A stretch of DNA of 64,000 nucleotides, taken from positions 3,410,001-3,474,000 of the forward strand of contig NC_014666.1 of NCBI RefSeq assembly GCF_000166135.1, read 5' to 3'. Below, one piece after another: positions 1-7,927 of this stretch. The notes below the pieces were generated by a model, which saw only the letters and a list, made by a program, of their open reading frames with translations, searched no databases and was not told where the DNA came from. The DNA comes from Pseudofrankia inefficax. Lineage in GTDB: Bacteria > Actinomycetota > Actinomycetes > Frankiales > Frankiaceae. Made by a program: the position numbers and the translations under genes. Position 1 is the stretch's first letter. Each line of letters begins with the position of its first letter.

Positions 1-1
1 G

Positions 2-793
2 GGCTGCTCGGTGGTCTGCGCGGCGCGATCGACGGCCGGAGCGCCGCAACGGACCCCGGGGACGCTCGACGACACGGTCGACCGGGCGAACGAGGCCGGG
101 CGCGGCGCGGGCGCGGTGGCGGTCGCGGTGCCGACGAACCTGGCGGTCCAGGACGAGGTCGTCGCCATGGTCGCGACCACCGTCGAACGGTTCGGCGGCG
201 TGGACATCCTGGTCAACAACGCTGCCATCACCTTCGCCGGTGACCTGAACCAGCCGCTGAACCGGCACGACCTGACCATGGAGATCAACTATCGGGCGCC
301 GTACCTCGCGATCCGGGAGGCCCGGGTGTCGATGGCGGCGCGCGGCGGCGGCTCGATCATCAACGTCTCCTCGTTCGCGGCGCTCCAGCCGCTGCCGAAC
401 ATGCTCGCCTACGGCACGTCGAAGATCGCCCTTGAGCACCTGACGATGGACGCGGCGCGCGAGCTCTACCCGCAGGGCATCGCGGTCAACTGCTTCCGGA
501 TCGACGTGCCGGTGGCCTCGGAGGGGTTCGTCGCGAACACCCCGGGCGCGGACCGGACCGGCTGGAAGGGCTCGGACGTGCCGGTCGAGGGCATGCTGTG
601 GATGTTGCGGCAGCCGGTCGCCTACACGGGCCGGCGGGAGAGCATGTACCACCTGGGTCTGCGCGAGGGCCTCATGGGCATGGACGGCTATCAGCTGCCC
701 AGCGGGACGGTGCCCCGGACGGAGCTGTTCGACGGGCTGTGGGAGTCCTCGGCGCCCCCGGTCGTGCGCGAGCCGGCCCAGGCGCACGGGTGA
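2..793 (+). CDS. SDR family oxidoreductase, 5' end cut by window edge
   Basis: Short-chain dehydrogenase/reductase lacking its N-terminus: the frame is open to the left edge and the glycine-rich NAD(P)-binding TGxxxGxG motif must lie upstream. Visible are the NNAA motif (about residue 73 of the visible part), a catalytic serine in NVSS and the YGTSK catalytic Tyr/Lys pair about 14 residues later. The C-terminal part after the active site is longer than usual and contains no typical substrate-loop signature I can name. The internal GTG at 11 is in frame but too late to be the real start. The LLM gene follows after 42 bases in the same direction, so the two may be co-transcribed. Substrate unknown. 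Confidence 0.8.
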   Translation, partial: GCSVVCAARSTAGAPQRTPGTLDDTVDRANEAGRGAGAVAVAVPTNLAVQDEVVAMVATTVERFGGVDILVNNAAITFAGDLNQPLNRHDLTMEINYRAPYLAIREARVSMAARGGGSIINVSSFAALQPLPNMLAYGTSKIALEHLTMDAARELYPQGIAVNCFRIDVPVASEGFVANTPGADRTGWKGSDVPVEGMLWMLRQPVAYTGRRESMYHLGLREGLMGMDGYQLPSGTVPRTELFDGLWESSAPPVVREPAQAHG

Positions 794-835
794 CGGCTCG
801 ACGTCTCCGCTGACCTGCTGATCGGGAGGAATCGC

Positions 836-1819
836 GTGCGGCTGGGCCTGTACGTCGACATGAGGAACCCGCCGCGCTGGGAGCGGTCGTGGGACCGGCA
901 CTACGGCCGGTGGCTGGAGCGGCTGGAGGAGGCCGAGCGTCTCGGCGCGCCGTCGGTCTGGTTGACCGAGCATCACTTCTTCGATGACGGCTACCTGCCG
1001 CAGTGCTGGATCTACGCGGCGGCGATCGCGGCCCGCACCTCGCGGCTGCGGATCGGCTCGGCGGTGTCGTTGCTGCCGTTGCACAGCCCGCTGGAGTTCG
1101 CCGAGCAGATCGCGCTGGCGGACGTCATCAGCGGTGGCCGGATCGAGCCGGGCTTCGGCGTCGGCTACCGCAAGCCCGAGTACGTCGCGTTCGGCGGCGA
1201 CTTCAAGCGGCGCTACCTGGAGTTCGAGGACCGGATCGGCGCGCTGCGGGCGCTGTGGGGCGAGGTCCCCGGCGCCGAGCGGACCGTCACCCCGGCGCCG
1301 ATCCAGCGCCCGGTGCCGATGTGGGGCGGGTTCGGCGGCCCGCGCGGGGCCGGGCTCGCCGGCCGTCTCGGCCTCGGGCTGCAGTCGCTGGACCGGGCGC
1401 TGCTGGAGCCGTACCTGGCCGGGCTTCGCGCGGGTGGGCATGACGAGTCGTCCGCGCGGATGGGCCACACCGTGCAGTTCTTCCTGTCGGACGACCCGGA
1501 GAAGGCCTGGTCGCGGATCAGCGACCACGTGTCCTATCGCTGGCTGTCGTACAACCGCTACATGTACGAGGGCACCCGGCGGGAGGCGGCCCCGCCCGCC
1601 TACTTCGACCCGGACAGCATCCGGGACGAGGTGCTGATCGGGACGCCCGACCAGGTCGCCGCCGCGATCCGGGCCCGGGTCGCCGGGCTGCCGGTGACCG
1701 ACGTCTTCTTCTGGGCCGACTTCCCCGGCCTGCCCGACGAGCTCATCGACCGCCACATCGAGCTCAGCCTCACCGAACTCGCGCCGCGTCTGGCCGCCGA
1801 CGACGGCTCGTCTGCCTGA
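836..1819 (+). CDS. LLM class flavin-dependent oxidoreductase
   Basis: A 327-residue luciferase-like monooxygenase (bacterial luciferase / F420-dependent reductase superfamily, TIM barrel). Family features are the early WLTEHHF segment (about residues 43-49), the SGGRIEPGFGVGYRKPEY stretch around residue 100 and the GTPDQVAAAI segment near the C-terminus that is common in these enzymes. The GTG start is preceded by a strong ribosome site, GGGAGGA at 824-830. Such enzymes use FMNH2 or F420H2 to oxidise or reduce small organic molecules; the sequence does not tell which cofactor or substrate. A strong hairpin follows the stop codon. Confidence 0.85.
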   Translation: MRLGLYVDMRNPPRWERSWDRHYGRWLERLEEAERLGAPSVWLTEHHFFDDGYLPQCWIYAAAIAARTSRLRIGSAVSLLPLHSPLEFAEQIALADVISGGRIEPGFGVGYRKPEYVAFGGDFKRRYLEFEDRIGALRALWGEVPGAERTVTPAPIQRPVPMWGGFGGPRGAGLAGRLGLGLQSLDRALLEPYLAGLRAGGHDESSARMGHTVQFFLSDDPEKAWSRISDHVSYRWLSYNRYMYEGTRREAAPPAYFDPDSIRDEVLIGTPDQVAAAIRARVAGLPVTDVFFWADFPGLPDELIDRHIELSLTELAPRLAADDGSSA

Positions 1820-1844
1820 CGCCCGGATAAGCCAGGCGGCCCCG

Positions 1845-1890
1845 CGCCAGCCGGTGGTGCGTGAGCTGCCCGACGCACCACCGGCTGGCG
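1845..1890. terminator. Perfect 18-bp hairpin between convergent genes
   Basis: Arms 1845-1862 and 1873-1890 are perfectly complementary (18 bp) around a 10-base loop. The hairpin lies between the convergent ends of the LLM gene (1819) and the gene ending at 1908, so it probably serves both as a bidirectional terminator. There is no U-tract, as is common in high-GC actinomycetes. Confidence 0.7.
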
Positions 1891-1907
1891 AGAAGGCCGG
1901 TATTCCG

Positions 1908-2573
1908 CTACCGCGGTTCGCTGTGGGTGGTGACGGCCTCGACGGTCGGAAGGCGGCTGTCGTCGGCCGAGGTCGGGACCAGCCGCCGGATGGCCTCCGG
2001 CATCGGGCCTACGGTGAAGACGCCTAGCCGCGAGCCGACGGCGACGGTCGCGAACGAGGCCTCGGCCGGGACGCGTGCCGGGAGGCGCAGGTCGTGGGTT
2101 CCGGCGGCCAGGGTGGCGTCGAAGACCAGCTCGGACGCGCTTGTCGGCTCGGGGGGTGTGAACGTGACGATCCACAGGGCCTCGACGACGACGCGCGTCG
2201 CCTCGCCGAGCGTCACCCGGATGGTTCGCGTGATGGCTTCGTAGCTGATCTCGTCGCCGTCCGGGGCGGGTGCCCGGGTGGCCGCCACGACCTGGGCGGC
2301 GATGACCCCGGCGACGCCGGCGAGGCCCTGGACGAAGGTCACCCCGGGGTTGCGCCGGGAGATCTCGTCGCGCAGCTGCTCCTTGCGGTCGGGGGGAACC
2401 ATGCCGCCGAAGACCAGCACGTCGAGGTCAGTGACGTCGTAGTCGTCGAGGACGCGGCCGTACTGGTTGGTCGCGTCCGCGCGGTAGCCCCTGGCGTTCA
2501 GCATGGTGACGGCGGCCGTCAGCACGCCTGGGCTGCGCCCGACGATGAGGACCCGGGTGGACGTCGTGGTCAT
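1908..2573 (-). CDS. Receiver-like protein of unknown function, coupled to the MFS gene
   Basis: A 221-residue protein I cannot assign. The first roughly 95 residues look like a response-regulator-type or Rossmann-like alpha/beta domain (VLIVGRSPG at the first strand, LDVLVFGG at the third), but the place where a receiver has its phospho-accepting aspartate reads as glycine. The remaining half is beta-rich with no motif I recognise. Its ATG overlaps the TGA of the upstream MFS gene (ATGA), so translation is probably coupled and the protein presumably works with the transporter or its substrate. The strong terminator at 1845-1890 lies just past its end. Confidence 0.7.
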   Translation of the reverse strand: MTTTSTRVLIVGRSPGVLTAAVTMLNARGYRADATNQYGRVLDDYDVTDLDVLVFGGMVPPDRKEQLRDEISRRNPGVTFVQGLAGVAGVIAAQVVAATRAPAPDGDEISYEAITRTIRVTLGEATRVVVEALWIVTFTPPEPTSASELVFDATLAAGTHDLRLPARVPAEASFATVAVGSRLGVFTVGPMPEAIRRLVPTSADDSRLPTVEAVTTHSEPR

Positions 2574-4066
2574 CGTGCGACCTCCGTGGTGGGCAGGGGG
2601 CTGGCCGCGAGCGGCGGGTGGCCGGCGTCGGTTTCGCCCGTGCCGTGGGCCGGGTCCTGCTCGCGGGTGTTCCTGGTCGCCAGCGCGAGGAGTGCCGCGG
2701 CCGCGGCGAAGGCCGCTCCGGTCGCCAGGGCGTGCCGCAGGCCGGAGGTGGTGGCCTCCGGGATCGGCGCGCCGGCCGAGCGCAGGTGGTGGGTGCGGGC
2801 CGCTCCGACGGCCGAGAAGATGGCGAGCCCGAGGGCGCCGCCGACCTGCTGGGAGGCGTTGAGCAGGGCGGCGGCGAGTCCCGCCCGGCTCGGGCCGACA
2901 CCCGCGTTCGCGGCGGCGGTCACGCCGACGAACACCGCGCCGATGCCGAGGGCCGTGACGAGCAGGCCCGGCAGCACGTGCGCCAGGTAGCCGCCGTCGA
3001 CCGGGATCCGGCTGAGCAGGAACAGCCCGCCGGCCGCCAGGAGGGAACCGGCGCAGATGACCGCCCGGCTGCCGACCCTGGCCAGCAGCTTGGAGCCGAT
3101 GCCGGCCGAGACTCCGACGGCGAAGGTGAGCGGAAGGTAGGCCGCCCCGGCGACGATCGGCGAATAGCCGAGGACGTTCTGCATGTAGAGGGTCAGGAAG
3201 TAGAACATCGAGAGCATCCCCGCGAAGCCCACCAGCCCCGTCAGGTTCGCGGCGGCCAGGCCACGGACCCGGAAGATACCCAGCGGCAGGATCGGATCCC
3301 GCGCGGTCCGTTCGATCAGGATGAAGGCCGCCAGCAGGACTCCCGCGCCGCCCAGCTTCAGCCACGTGGCCGCGGCGCCCCAGCCGTGGTCGGGTGCCTC
3401 GACGAGGGCGTCGACCAGCAGCAGCACCGCGCCGGTGATGACCACGCTGCCGAACAGGTCGAACCGGCTGGCGCGGTCGGCCGGCAGGTCTCTCGGCAGC
3501 AGCCTGATGACGGCCGGGATCACGAACACGCAGGCGATCGGGTTGACGAACATGACCCACCGCCACCCGAGGCCCTCCGTGAGGACGCCACCGAGCAGGA
3601 TTCCGGCCGCGGACGCGAGGCCCGCCACGGCGCCCCACACCCCGAGCGCGGACTCGCGGTCCCGGGTGGCCGTGAACGTGGTCGTCAGCGTCGAGAGCGC
3701 CGCGGGAAGCATCAGCGCCGCGCCGACCCCCTGGGCGAGGCGGGCGGCGATGAACACGCCCTCGTCCTGGGCGAAGCCGCCGGCCAGCGAGGAGAGTCCC
3801 ACCAGCGCCGTGCCGGCGAGCAGGACGTTCCGGCGGCCGAGCAGGTCGGCGAGCCGGCCGCCGAGCAGCATGAAGCCGCCGTAGGTCAGCAGGTACGCCG
3901 ACGGCACCCACTGGAGGCTCTGGGTCGAGAAGTGCAGCGAACGCAGGATGTGGGGGAGCGCCACGTTCGTGATGGAGGCGTCGACGAAGTCGAGGAACGC
4001 CACCGCGCACAGCAGAAGCAGGATGCGTCTGCCGTGCCAGCTGTCGAGCGAGGATGCGGCCGACAC
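2570..4066 (-). CDS. MFS drug-efflux type transporter (DHA2-like)
   Basis: A 498-residue integral membrane protein of the major facilitator superfamily, close to the 14-helix DHA2 (EmrB/QacA) proton antiporters. It starts with a helix containing FLDFVDASITNVALP, the usual first-helix signature of this group, followed by LGGRLADLLGRR, the conserved loop between helices 2 and 3. The GTG start is chosen because AGGAGG (complement of 4071-4076) sits four bases before it and because longer versions would run through the operator region. It is divergent from a MarR gene with palindromes between them, the classic layout of a substrate-inducible efflux pump. Exported compound unknown. Confidence 0.88.
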   Translation of the reverse strand: MSAASSLDSWHGRRILLLLCAVAFLDFVDASITNVALPHILRSLHFSTQSLQWVPSAYLLTYGGFMLLGGRLADLLGRRNVLLAGTALVGLSSLAGGFAQDEGVFIAARLAQGVGAALMLPAALSTLTTTFTATRDRESALGVWGAVAGLASAAGILLGGVLTEGLGWRWVMFVNPIACVFVIPAVIRLLPRDLPADRASRFDLFGSVVITGAVLLLVDALVEAPDHGWGAAATWLKLGGAGVLLAAFILIERTARDPILPLGIFRVRGLAAANLTGLVGFAGMLSMFYFLTLYMQNVLGYSPIVAGAAYLPLTFAVGVSAGIGSKLLARVGSRAVICAGSLLAAGGLFLLSRIPVDGGYLAHVLPGLLVTALGIGAVFVGVTAAANAGVGPSRAGLAAALLNASQQVGGALGLAIFSAVGAARTHHLRSAGAPIPEATTSGLRHALATGAAFAAAAALLALATRNTREQDPAHGTGETDAGHPPLAASPLPTTEVAR

Positions 4067-4076
4067 GCGACCTCCT

Positions 4077-4132
4077 ATGTTGGTCGTGCCAATATTGGCA
4101 GCGCCAACATACATAATGTTGGTCGAACCAAC
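4077..4132. promoter_or_regulatory. Overlapping palindromes, likely MarR operators
   Basis: The MFS-marR intergenic region holds nested inverted repeats. ATGTTGG (4077-4083) and CCAACAT (4104-4110) share their centre with the perfect 12-mer GCCAATATTGGC (4088-4099), making a 34-bp palindrome with two mismatched pairs. CCAACAT (4104-4110) also pairs with ATGTTGG (4116-4122), and GTTGGT-CGA-ACCAAC (4118-4132) is a third palindrome. MarR dimers bind such repeats to repress both divergent promoters; binding by the adjacent MarR is an inference. Confidence 0.75.
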
Positions 4133-4150
4133 AACTGGTAGCCTCGGCGC

Positions 4151-4648
4151 ATGCCCGTGCACCATGAGCAGTCCGGTCGCATCCCGGACCGGGTCAGGGA
4201 CCGCCCGACCTGGCTCATCAGCCGTGCCTTCGCGCGCTCGACGTCGCTGCTGTTCGCCGGCTTCGAGACGCACGGCGACGGGCTGCGCGGCTATCACTAC
4301 CGGCTGCTCGCCGCCCTCGAACAGTGGGGGCCCGCGAGTCAGGCCGACCTCGGCCGCGACACCGGCATCGACCGCAGCGACGTCACCGGCGCGCTCACCG
4401 AACTTGAGGCCCGCGGCCTCGTCGAGCGCAGGCCCGACCCCGACCACGGGCGTCGAAAGATCGTCACGATTACCTCGCGGGGCCTCGAAGCCCTGAAACG
4501 GCTCGACGGCGTCCTCGACGGGATCCAGGAGGCGGTGCTCGCTCCCCTGACACCGGAGCAGCGCCGTCAGTTCCTTGATCTGATCTCTCGCCTCGGGGAT
4601 GCGGCCGTGGGTGGCGAAGGCCGTCCCGAGGGCGGCAGCCAGGGCTGA
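4151..4648 (+). CDS. MarR family transcriptional regulator
   Basis: A 165-residue winged-helix regulator. The DNA-binding domain covers about residues 45-115: the helix pair around ASQADLGRDTGIDRSDVT and the wing with RRPDPDHGRRKIVTIT are typical of MarR proteins, with the conserved D-x-R of the wing visible. Flanking helices would form the dimer interface. It is divergent from the MFS efflux gene and separated from it by a set of palindromes, so it most likely represses both genes and releases DNA on binding a small ligand, often the exported compound. The ATG at 4151 follows the operator region directly, with no strong ribosome site. Confidence 0.88.
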   Translation: MPVHHEQSGRIPDRVRDRPTWLISRAFARSTSLLFAGFETHGDGLRGYHYRLLAALEQWGPASQADLGRDTGIDRSDVTGALTELEARGLVERRPDPDHGRRKIVTITSRGLEALKRLDGVLDGIQEAVLAPLTPEQRRQFLDLISRLGDAAVGGEGRPEGGSQG

Positions 4649-4787
4649 CGCGCGGATCCTGCTGCCGCCGTGCGGGCCCAGCTAAACCTCACCTGAACGG
4701 AGCATCCGTCAGGACAGGGCCGCGCGCATGGCGCCGTGACCGCGTGGCGGCGTCGCGATGATTGGCCTCAACGGGCAGGCTGAAAAA

Positions 4788-4803
4788 TAAGTTGCATGAC
4801 TCA
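4788..4803. promoter_or_regulatory. TAAG-N8-CTCA element (site A), in a convergent region
   Basis: TAAG at 4788-4791 and CTCA at 4800-4803 match the 16-bp element seen in front of many genes in this window. Here it lies between two converging genes (marR ends at 4648, the VOC gene ends at 4870), so no promoter is obvious. It may be chance, a relic, or serve an unseen transcript. Nothing else was recognised in 4649-4869. Confidence 0.4.
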
Positions 4804-4869
4804 TTGTGAAGAGGCTGAAACGGGGTTCCGCCCGGCTGTAAGTGATTCGAGTATGTGGCCTGAGGCTTC

Positions 4870-5322
4870 TCAGCGCGTGGCGCCGCTCGCCCACCACTGC
4901 CGCATGGACGGTTCCAGGGCGCGGCTCACGAGTTCGGTCCGTTGCCGTCCGGGTGCGCCACAGTAGGCCCACATCATCGACCCGTCCGGGAACAGGCCGC
5001 TGACGTCGAGCGTCATTCCGCTGGCAGTCAGGGTGGCGACGTCGCCCACGACGTCGTCGGTCCAGTAGCCGACGTGGTGGACGCCGGAGTCGGCCGGCTC
5101 CCACAGGGTCCCGGGGATCGACTGGATGATCTCGATGCGCGGCTCTTCCACCGAGTACGTCATCCGCATCTGGACTGTCTGCTCGCCGGCCGGGGTGACG
5201 ATCGGGTTGGCCACGTCGACCGGCTCGGCCCACCGGTAGCCGAACACCTTGCTGTACCAGGCGAGTGTCTCGTCGAAGTCGTCGACGATGATCCCGACGT
5301 GGTACTTGTCCTCGGGCTTCAT
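4870..5322 (-). CDS. VOC family protein (glyoxalase/dioxygenase fold)
   Basis: A 150-residue single-chain vicinal-oxygen-chelate protein made of two beta-alpha-beta-beta-beta modules. Likely metal ligands are His8, Glu64 (RIEIIQ), His83 (VHHVGYW) and Glu130, in the usual spacing of glyoxalase-like and methylmalonyl-CoA-epimerase-like members. The ATG start has GGAGAG six bases upstream. It is divergent from the MBL-fold gene at 5467 and shares a control region with it that contains a TAAG-type element and a second palindrome. The substrate cannot be read from the sequence; a role on a metabolite of the same pathway is likely. Confidence 0.8.
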   Translation of the reverse strand: MKPEDKYHVGIIVDDFDETLAWYSKVFGYRWAEPVDVANPIVTPAGEQTVQMRMTYSVEEPRIEIIQSIPGTLWEPADSGVHHVGYWTDDVVGDVATLTASGMTLDVSGLFPDGSMMWAYCGAPGRQRTELVSRALEPSMRQWWASGATR

Positions 5323-5414
5323 TCGCTCTCCGTTCAGTGATCTGAGGTCGGGTCTGGCCTGGCTCGTCGAGGCAAGAACGCGGCCGATCGCAGGCACGCG
5401 CAGGACTCTCGTGT

Positions 5415-5430
5415 TAAGTTTCGCGCCTGA
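5415..5430. promoter_or_regulatory. TAAG-N8-CTGA element (site B)
   Basis: TAAG 5415-5418 and CTGA 5427-5430, one base off the palindromic form. It lies between the divergent VOC gene (start 5322) and MBL gene (start 5467), where a shared operator would be expected. Confidence 0.55.
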
Positions 5431-5434
5431 AACT
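5417..5434. promoter_or_regulatory. Perfect palindrome AGTTTC-N6-GAAACT
   Basis: AGTTTC (5417-5422) and GAAACT (5429-5434) are exact inverted repeats six bases apart. They overlap site B but have a different centre (5425.5 against 5422.5), so this may be the binding site of a second regulator for the VOC/MBL promoter pair. Confidence 0.5.
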
Positions 5435-5466
5435 AGTCGAGGTCGGCGGCAGCGTGAAGAGGTGAC

Positions 5467-6684
5467 GTGGTGACCGAACTTCAGGATCTGGTGAACGCCG
5501 GGGAGAGCGCGCAGTCGGCGACCGACCTCGGAAACGGGATCTTCGGCTCGATCGGGGTGGCGAACGCCTACCGAGTCGTGACGCCCGACGGGGATGTACA
5601 GATCAACACCGGTCTCGCGACCGAGGCGCCGGAGATCAAGCGGCGGTTCGCCGAGATCAGCGACAATCCGCTGCGCGTCATCACCTTCACGCAGGGCCAC
5701 CCGGATCATGTCGGTGGCTGGTCGCAGTTCACCGGTCCCGGGGTCGAGACGATCGCGCAGGCCAACCACCCGGACGTGCGGGAGTACTGGCGGACGCTGC
5801 GGCCGTTCTACAGCGCCCGCATCGCCCGGCTGTGGGGACGGTTCCGCACCGGCACCGCCGAGGACCGCGACGCGCGAGAGGCCGAGCTCACGACGGCGTT
5901 CGTCGACGAGCACTCCTTCACCCTGGGTGGGCGCAGGTTCGAGCTGTACGCCACGCCGGGTGGGGAGACCCTGGACGCGCTCGTCGTGTGGCTCCCGGCT
6001 GACCGGACGGTGTTCATCGGCAATCTGCTCGGGCCGATGTTCGGTCACCTGCCCAACCTCTACACGATCCGCGGCGACAAGATCCGAAGCGCGATGTCCT
6101 GCCTGCGCGGCATCGAACGCGTCCTCTCCCTGGAACCCGAGGTCCTGATCAACGGGCATCACAAGTTCGAGGGCGCCGAGAACATCCGCGGTGTCCTCCA
6201 GAAGGTCCACGACGCGGTTGCCCACCTGCGCGAACGCACGATCGAGGGCATGAACGCCGGGCAGAGCATGTGGACGCTGATGGACACGGTCACGCTGCCG
6301 CCCGCGCTCACCCTCCCGCAACTGCACGGCAAGGTGCCGTGGGTCGTGCGCGCGATCCACGAGGAGCACGTCGGCTGGTTCCGCTACGAGTCGACGACCG
6401 AGCTGTACTCGGTGCCGCCGTCCGCGGTCTGGGGGGACGTCGTCGAGTCGGCCGGGTCCGACGCACTCGCGGACCGAGCCCGTGCCCATGCCGATGCTGG
6501 GCGGCCGCTGGAGGCCCTGCACCTGACGGACATGGTGCTCTCGCATGAGCCGGCGCACCGGGCCGCGCTCACCGCCAGACGTGACGCGCTGGCCGCGCTG
6601 CTCGTGGCGAGCGGGCGGGAGAACTTCAGCGAGGTCAGCTGGCTCGAGGACGAGATCGCCGACGCCGAGCGACGGCTCGGCTGA
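5467..6684 (+). CDS. MBL-fold hydrolase, alkyl-sulfatase-like, with altered metal ligands
   Basis: A 405-residue metallo-beta-lactamase-fold protein with the C-terminal helical extension (from about residue 240) found in alkyl-sulfatase (BDS1/SdsA1) relatives, where it serves dimerisation. The metal motif HxHxDH reads Q76-G-H78-P-D80-H81, so the first histidine is a glutamine; the aspartate expected in the GDLL motif is Asn186 (GNLLGP). TPGGET (Glu168) and NGHHKF (His231/232) remain. In alkyl sulfatases an acidic residue replaces the second-site histidine, which fits Glu168. AGAGGTG at 5458-5464 supports the GTG start. A sulfotransferase follows after 36 bases, hinting at sulfate-ester chemistry. 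It may bind one metal, or be catalytically altered. Confidence 0.75.
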   Translation: MVTELQDLVNAGESAQSATDLGNGIFGSIGVANAYRVVTPDGDVQINTGLATEAPEIKRRFAEISDNPLRVITFTQGHPDHVGGWSQFTGPGVETIAQANHPDVREYWRTLRPFYSARIARLWGRFRTGTAEDRDAREAELTTAFVDEHSFTLGGRRFELYATPGGETLDALVVWLPADRTVFIGNLLGPMFGHLPNLYTIRGDKIRSAMSCLRGIERVLSLEPEVLINGHHKFEGAENIRGVLQKVHDAVAHLRERTIEGMNAGQSMWTLMDTVTLPPALTLPQLHGKVPWVVRAIHEEHVGWFRYESTTELYSVPPSAVWGDVVESAGSDALADRARAHADAGRPLEALHLTDMVLSHEPAHRAALTARRDALAALLVASGRENFSEVSWLEDEIADAERRLG

Positions 6685-6720
6685 CAACTTGCCGGCCGTG
6701 CCCCGATGGAGAGGACGAAG

Positions 6721-7899
6721 ATGAGCGCTGGTGTCGATGACGTCGTTGACGGTCTGGTCGGCCAGGCACGCGAGCGAACCGGACTGACCGACTTAGGTTC
6801 CGACTCCTGGCGTGACGGCCTGACCCGGCTCGTCACGTCGGTCGAGGCGTATCCGAACACCCAGGCCACCGGCCGGGCGCAGGTGTACGGGCAGTACGTC
6901 GACGCGCTCGCCGTTCGGCTGCGGGTGCTGGACTACCTGGCGGGCCATCCGGAGGTGATGTCGGAGCGGGTCGAGCGGCCGTTGGTGGTGCTCGGCCTGC
7001 CCCGGACCGGGACGACGATGGCCAGCCATCTGCTCGACCAGGACCCGGCGCGCCGCTCGCTGCTGAAGTGGCAGGCCGACGAACCTGTCCCGCCCGCGAC
7101 CACGGAGAACCTGCGGACCGACCCGCGGTGCCTGGCCCGCAAGGCCACGCTCGCCGAGCGGCTGGCCGAACTCCGCGGCCTGGGTGCCGCGATCCCGCAC
7201 TGGGACGATGCCGACGACCCGACCGAGGACTGTTTCCTGCAGGCCCACGACTTCAAGTCATTCCTGTGGGAATCGTCGATGCCGACCGCCGACTACTCCG
7301 ACTGGTACCTCGGCGCCGACGTGACGAGCGCCTACGAGTACCAGCGATCCATTCTTCAGATTCTGCAGTCGACGGCCCCGGGGATCTGGGCGCTGAAGCT
7401 CCCCTCGCACGCCGTGCACATCGACACCCTGCTCGAGGTCTTTCCCGACGCGCGGATCGTCTGGGCCCATCGCGACCCGTTCCGTGCCACGGCCTCCTTC
7501 CTGAGCATCAACAAGCTTTCCCGGCCGCCGGTGGCGGGCCCGGACTTCGATCCGGCCAGCGTCACACCCTGGGTCCTGCGGCAGTTGGCAGCGCACGTCG
7601 AGCGGCCTCTGCTGGCCCGCGAACGGGTCGGAGCCGGCCGCTTCTTCGACCTGCATTACGACGCCGTGATGCGCGATCCGATCGGGCAGATGCGCGACCT
7701 CTACGACTGGGCGGGCGACACCTTGACCTCGGAGACCGAGGACGCCATGCGCAAGTGGCTGGTCGACCACCCGCAGAATCGCTTCGGCCCGCGGCCTTAC
7801 TCACTGGACGACTTCGGGGTGACCCGGACAGATCTGGAACCGCTGTTCGACGAGTACATCTCCGCGGTCGACGTCGAGCTGGAAGACGTTTCTGCCTAG
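6721..7899 (+). CDS. Sulfotransferase family protein
   Basis: A 392-residue PAPS-dependent sulfotransferase-like protein. The phosphosulfate-binding loop is GLPRTGTT at about residues 92-99, and the second nucleotide-binding segment is WAHRDPFRATAS around residue 248 (HRDP 250-253), followed by the LSINK helix. The N-terminal about 80 residues are an added helical segment shared with the second sulfotransferase of this window (both contain a GLTDLG-x-x-x-W-R-x-GL signature). Start at 6721 is preferred because GGAGAGGA at 6708-6715 precedes it; the in-frame ATG at 6706 lies within that ribosome site. It sits between an alkyl-sulfatase-like gene and the PAPS-making cysD/cysNC genes. The acceptor is unknown. 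Confidence 0.82.
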   Translation: MSAGVDDVVDGLVGQARERTGLTDLGSDSWRDGLTRLVTSVEAYPNTQATGRAQVYGQYVDALAVRLRVLDYLAGHPEVMSERVERPLVVLGLPRTGTTMASHLLDQDPARRSLLKWQADEPVPPATTENLRTDPRCLARKATLAERLAELRGLGAAIPHWDDADDPTEDCFLQAHDFKSFLWESSMPTADYSDWYLGADVTSAYEYQRSILQILQSTAPGIWALKLPSHAVHIDTLLEVFPDARIVWAHRDPFRATASFLSINKLSRPPVAGPDFDPASVTPWVLRQLAAHVERPLLARERVGAGRFFDLHYDAVMRDPIGQMRDLYDWAGDTLTSETEDAMRKWLVDHPQNRFGPRPYSLDDFGVTRTDLEPLFDEYISAVDVELEDVSA

Positions 7900-7927
7900 C
7901 CTGAGCGGATCGGGAACAGGAGGCCCC

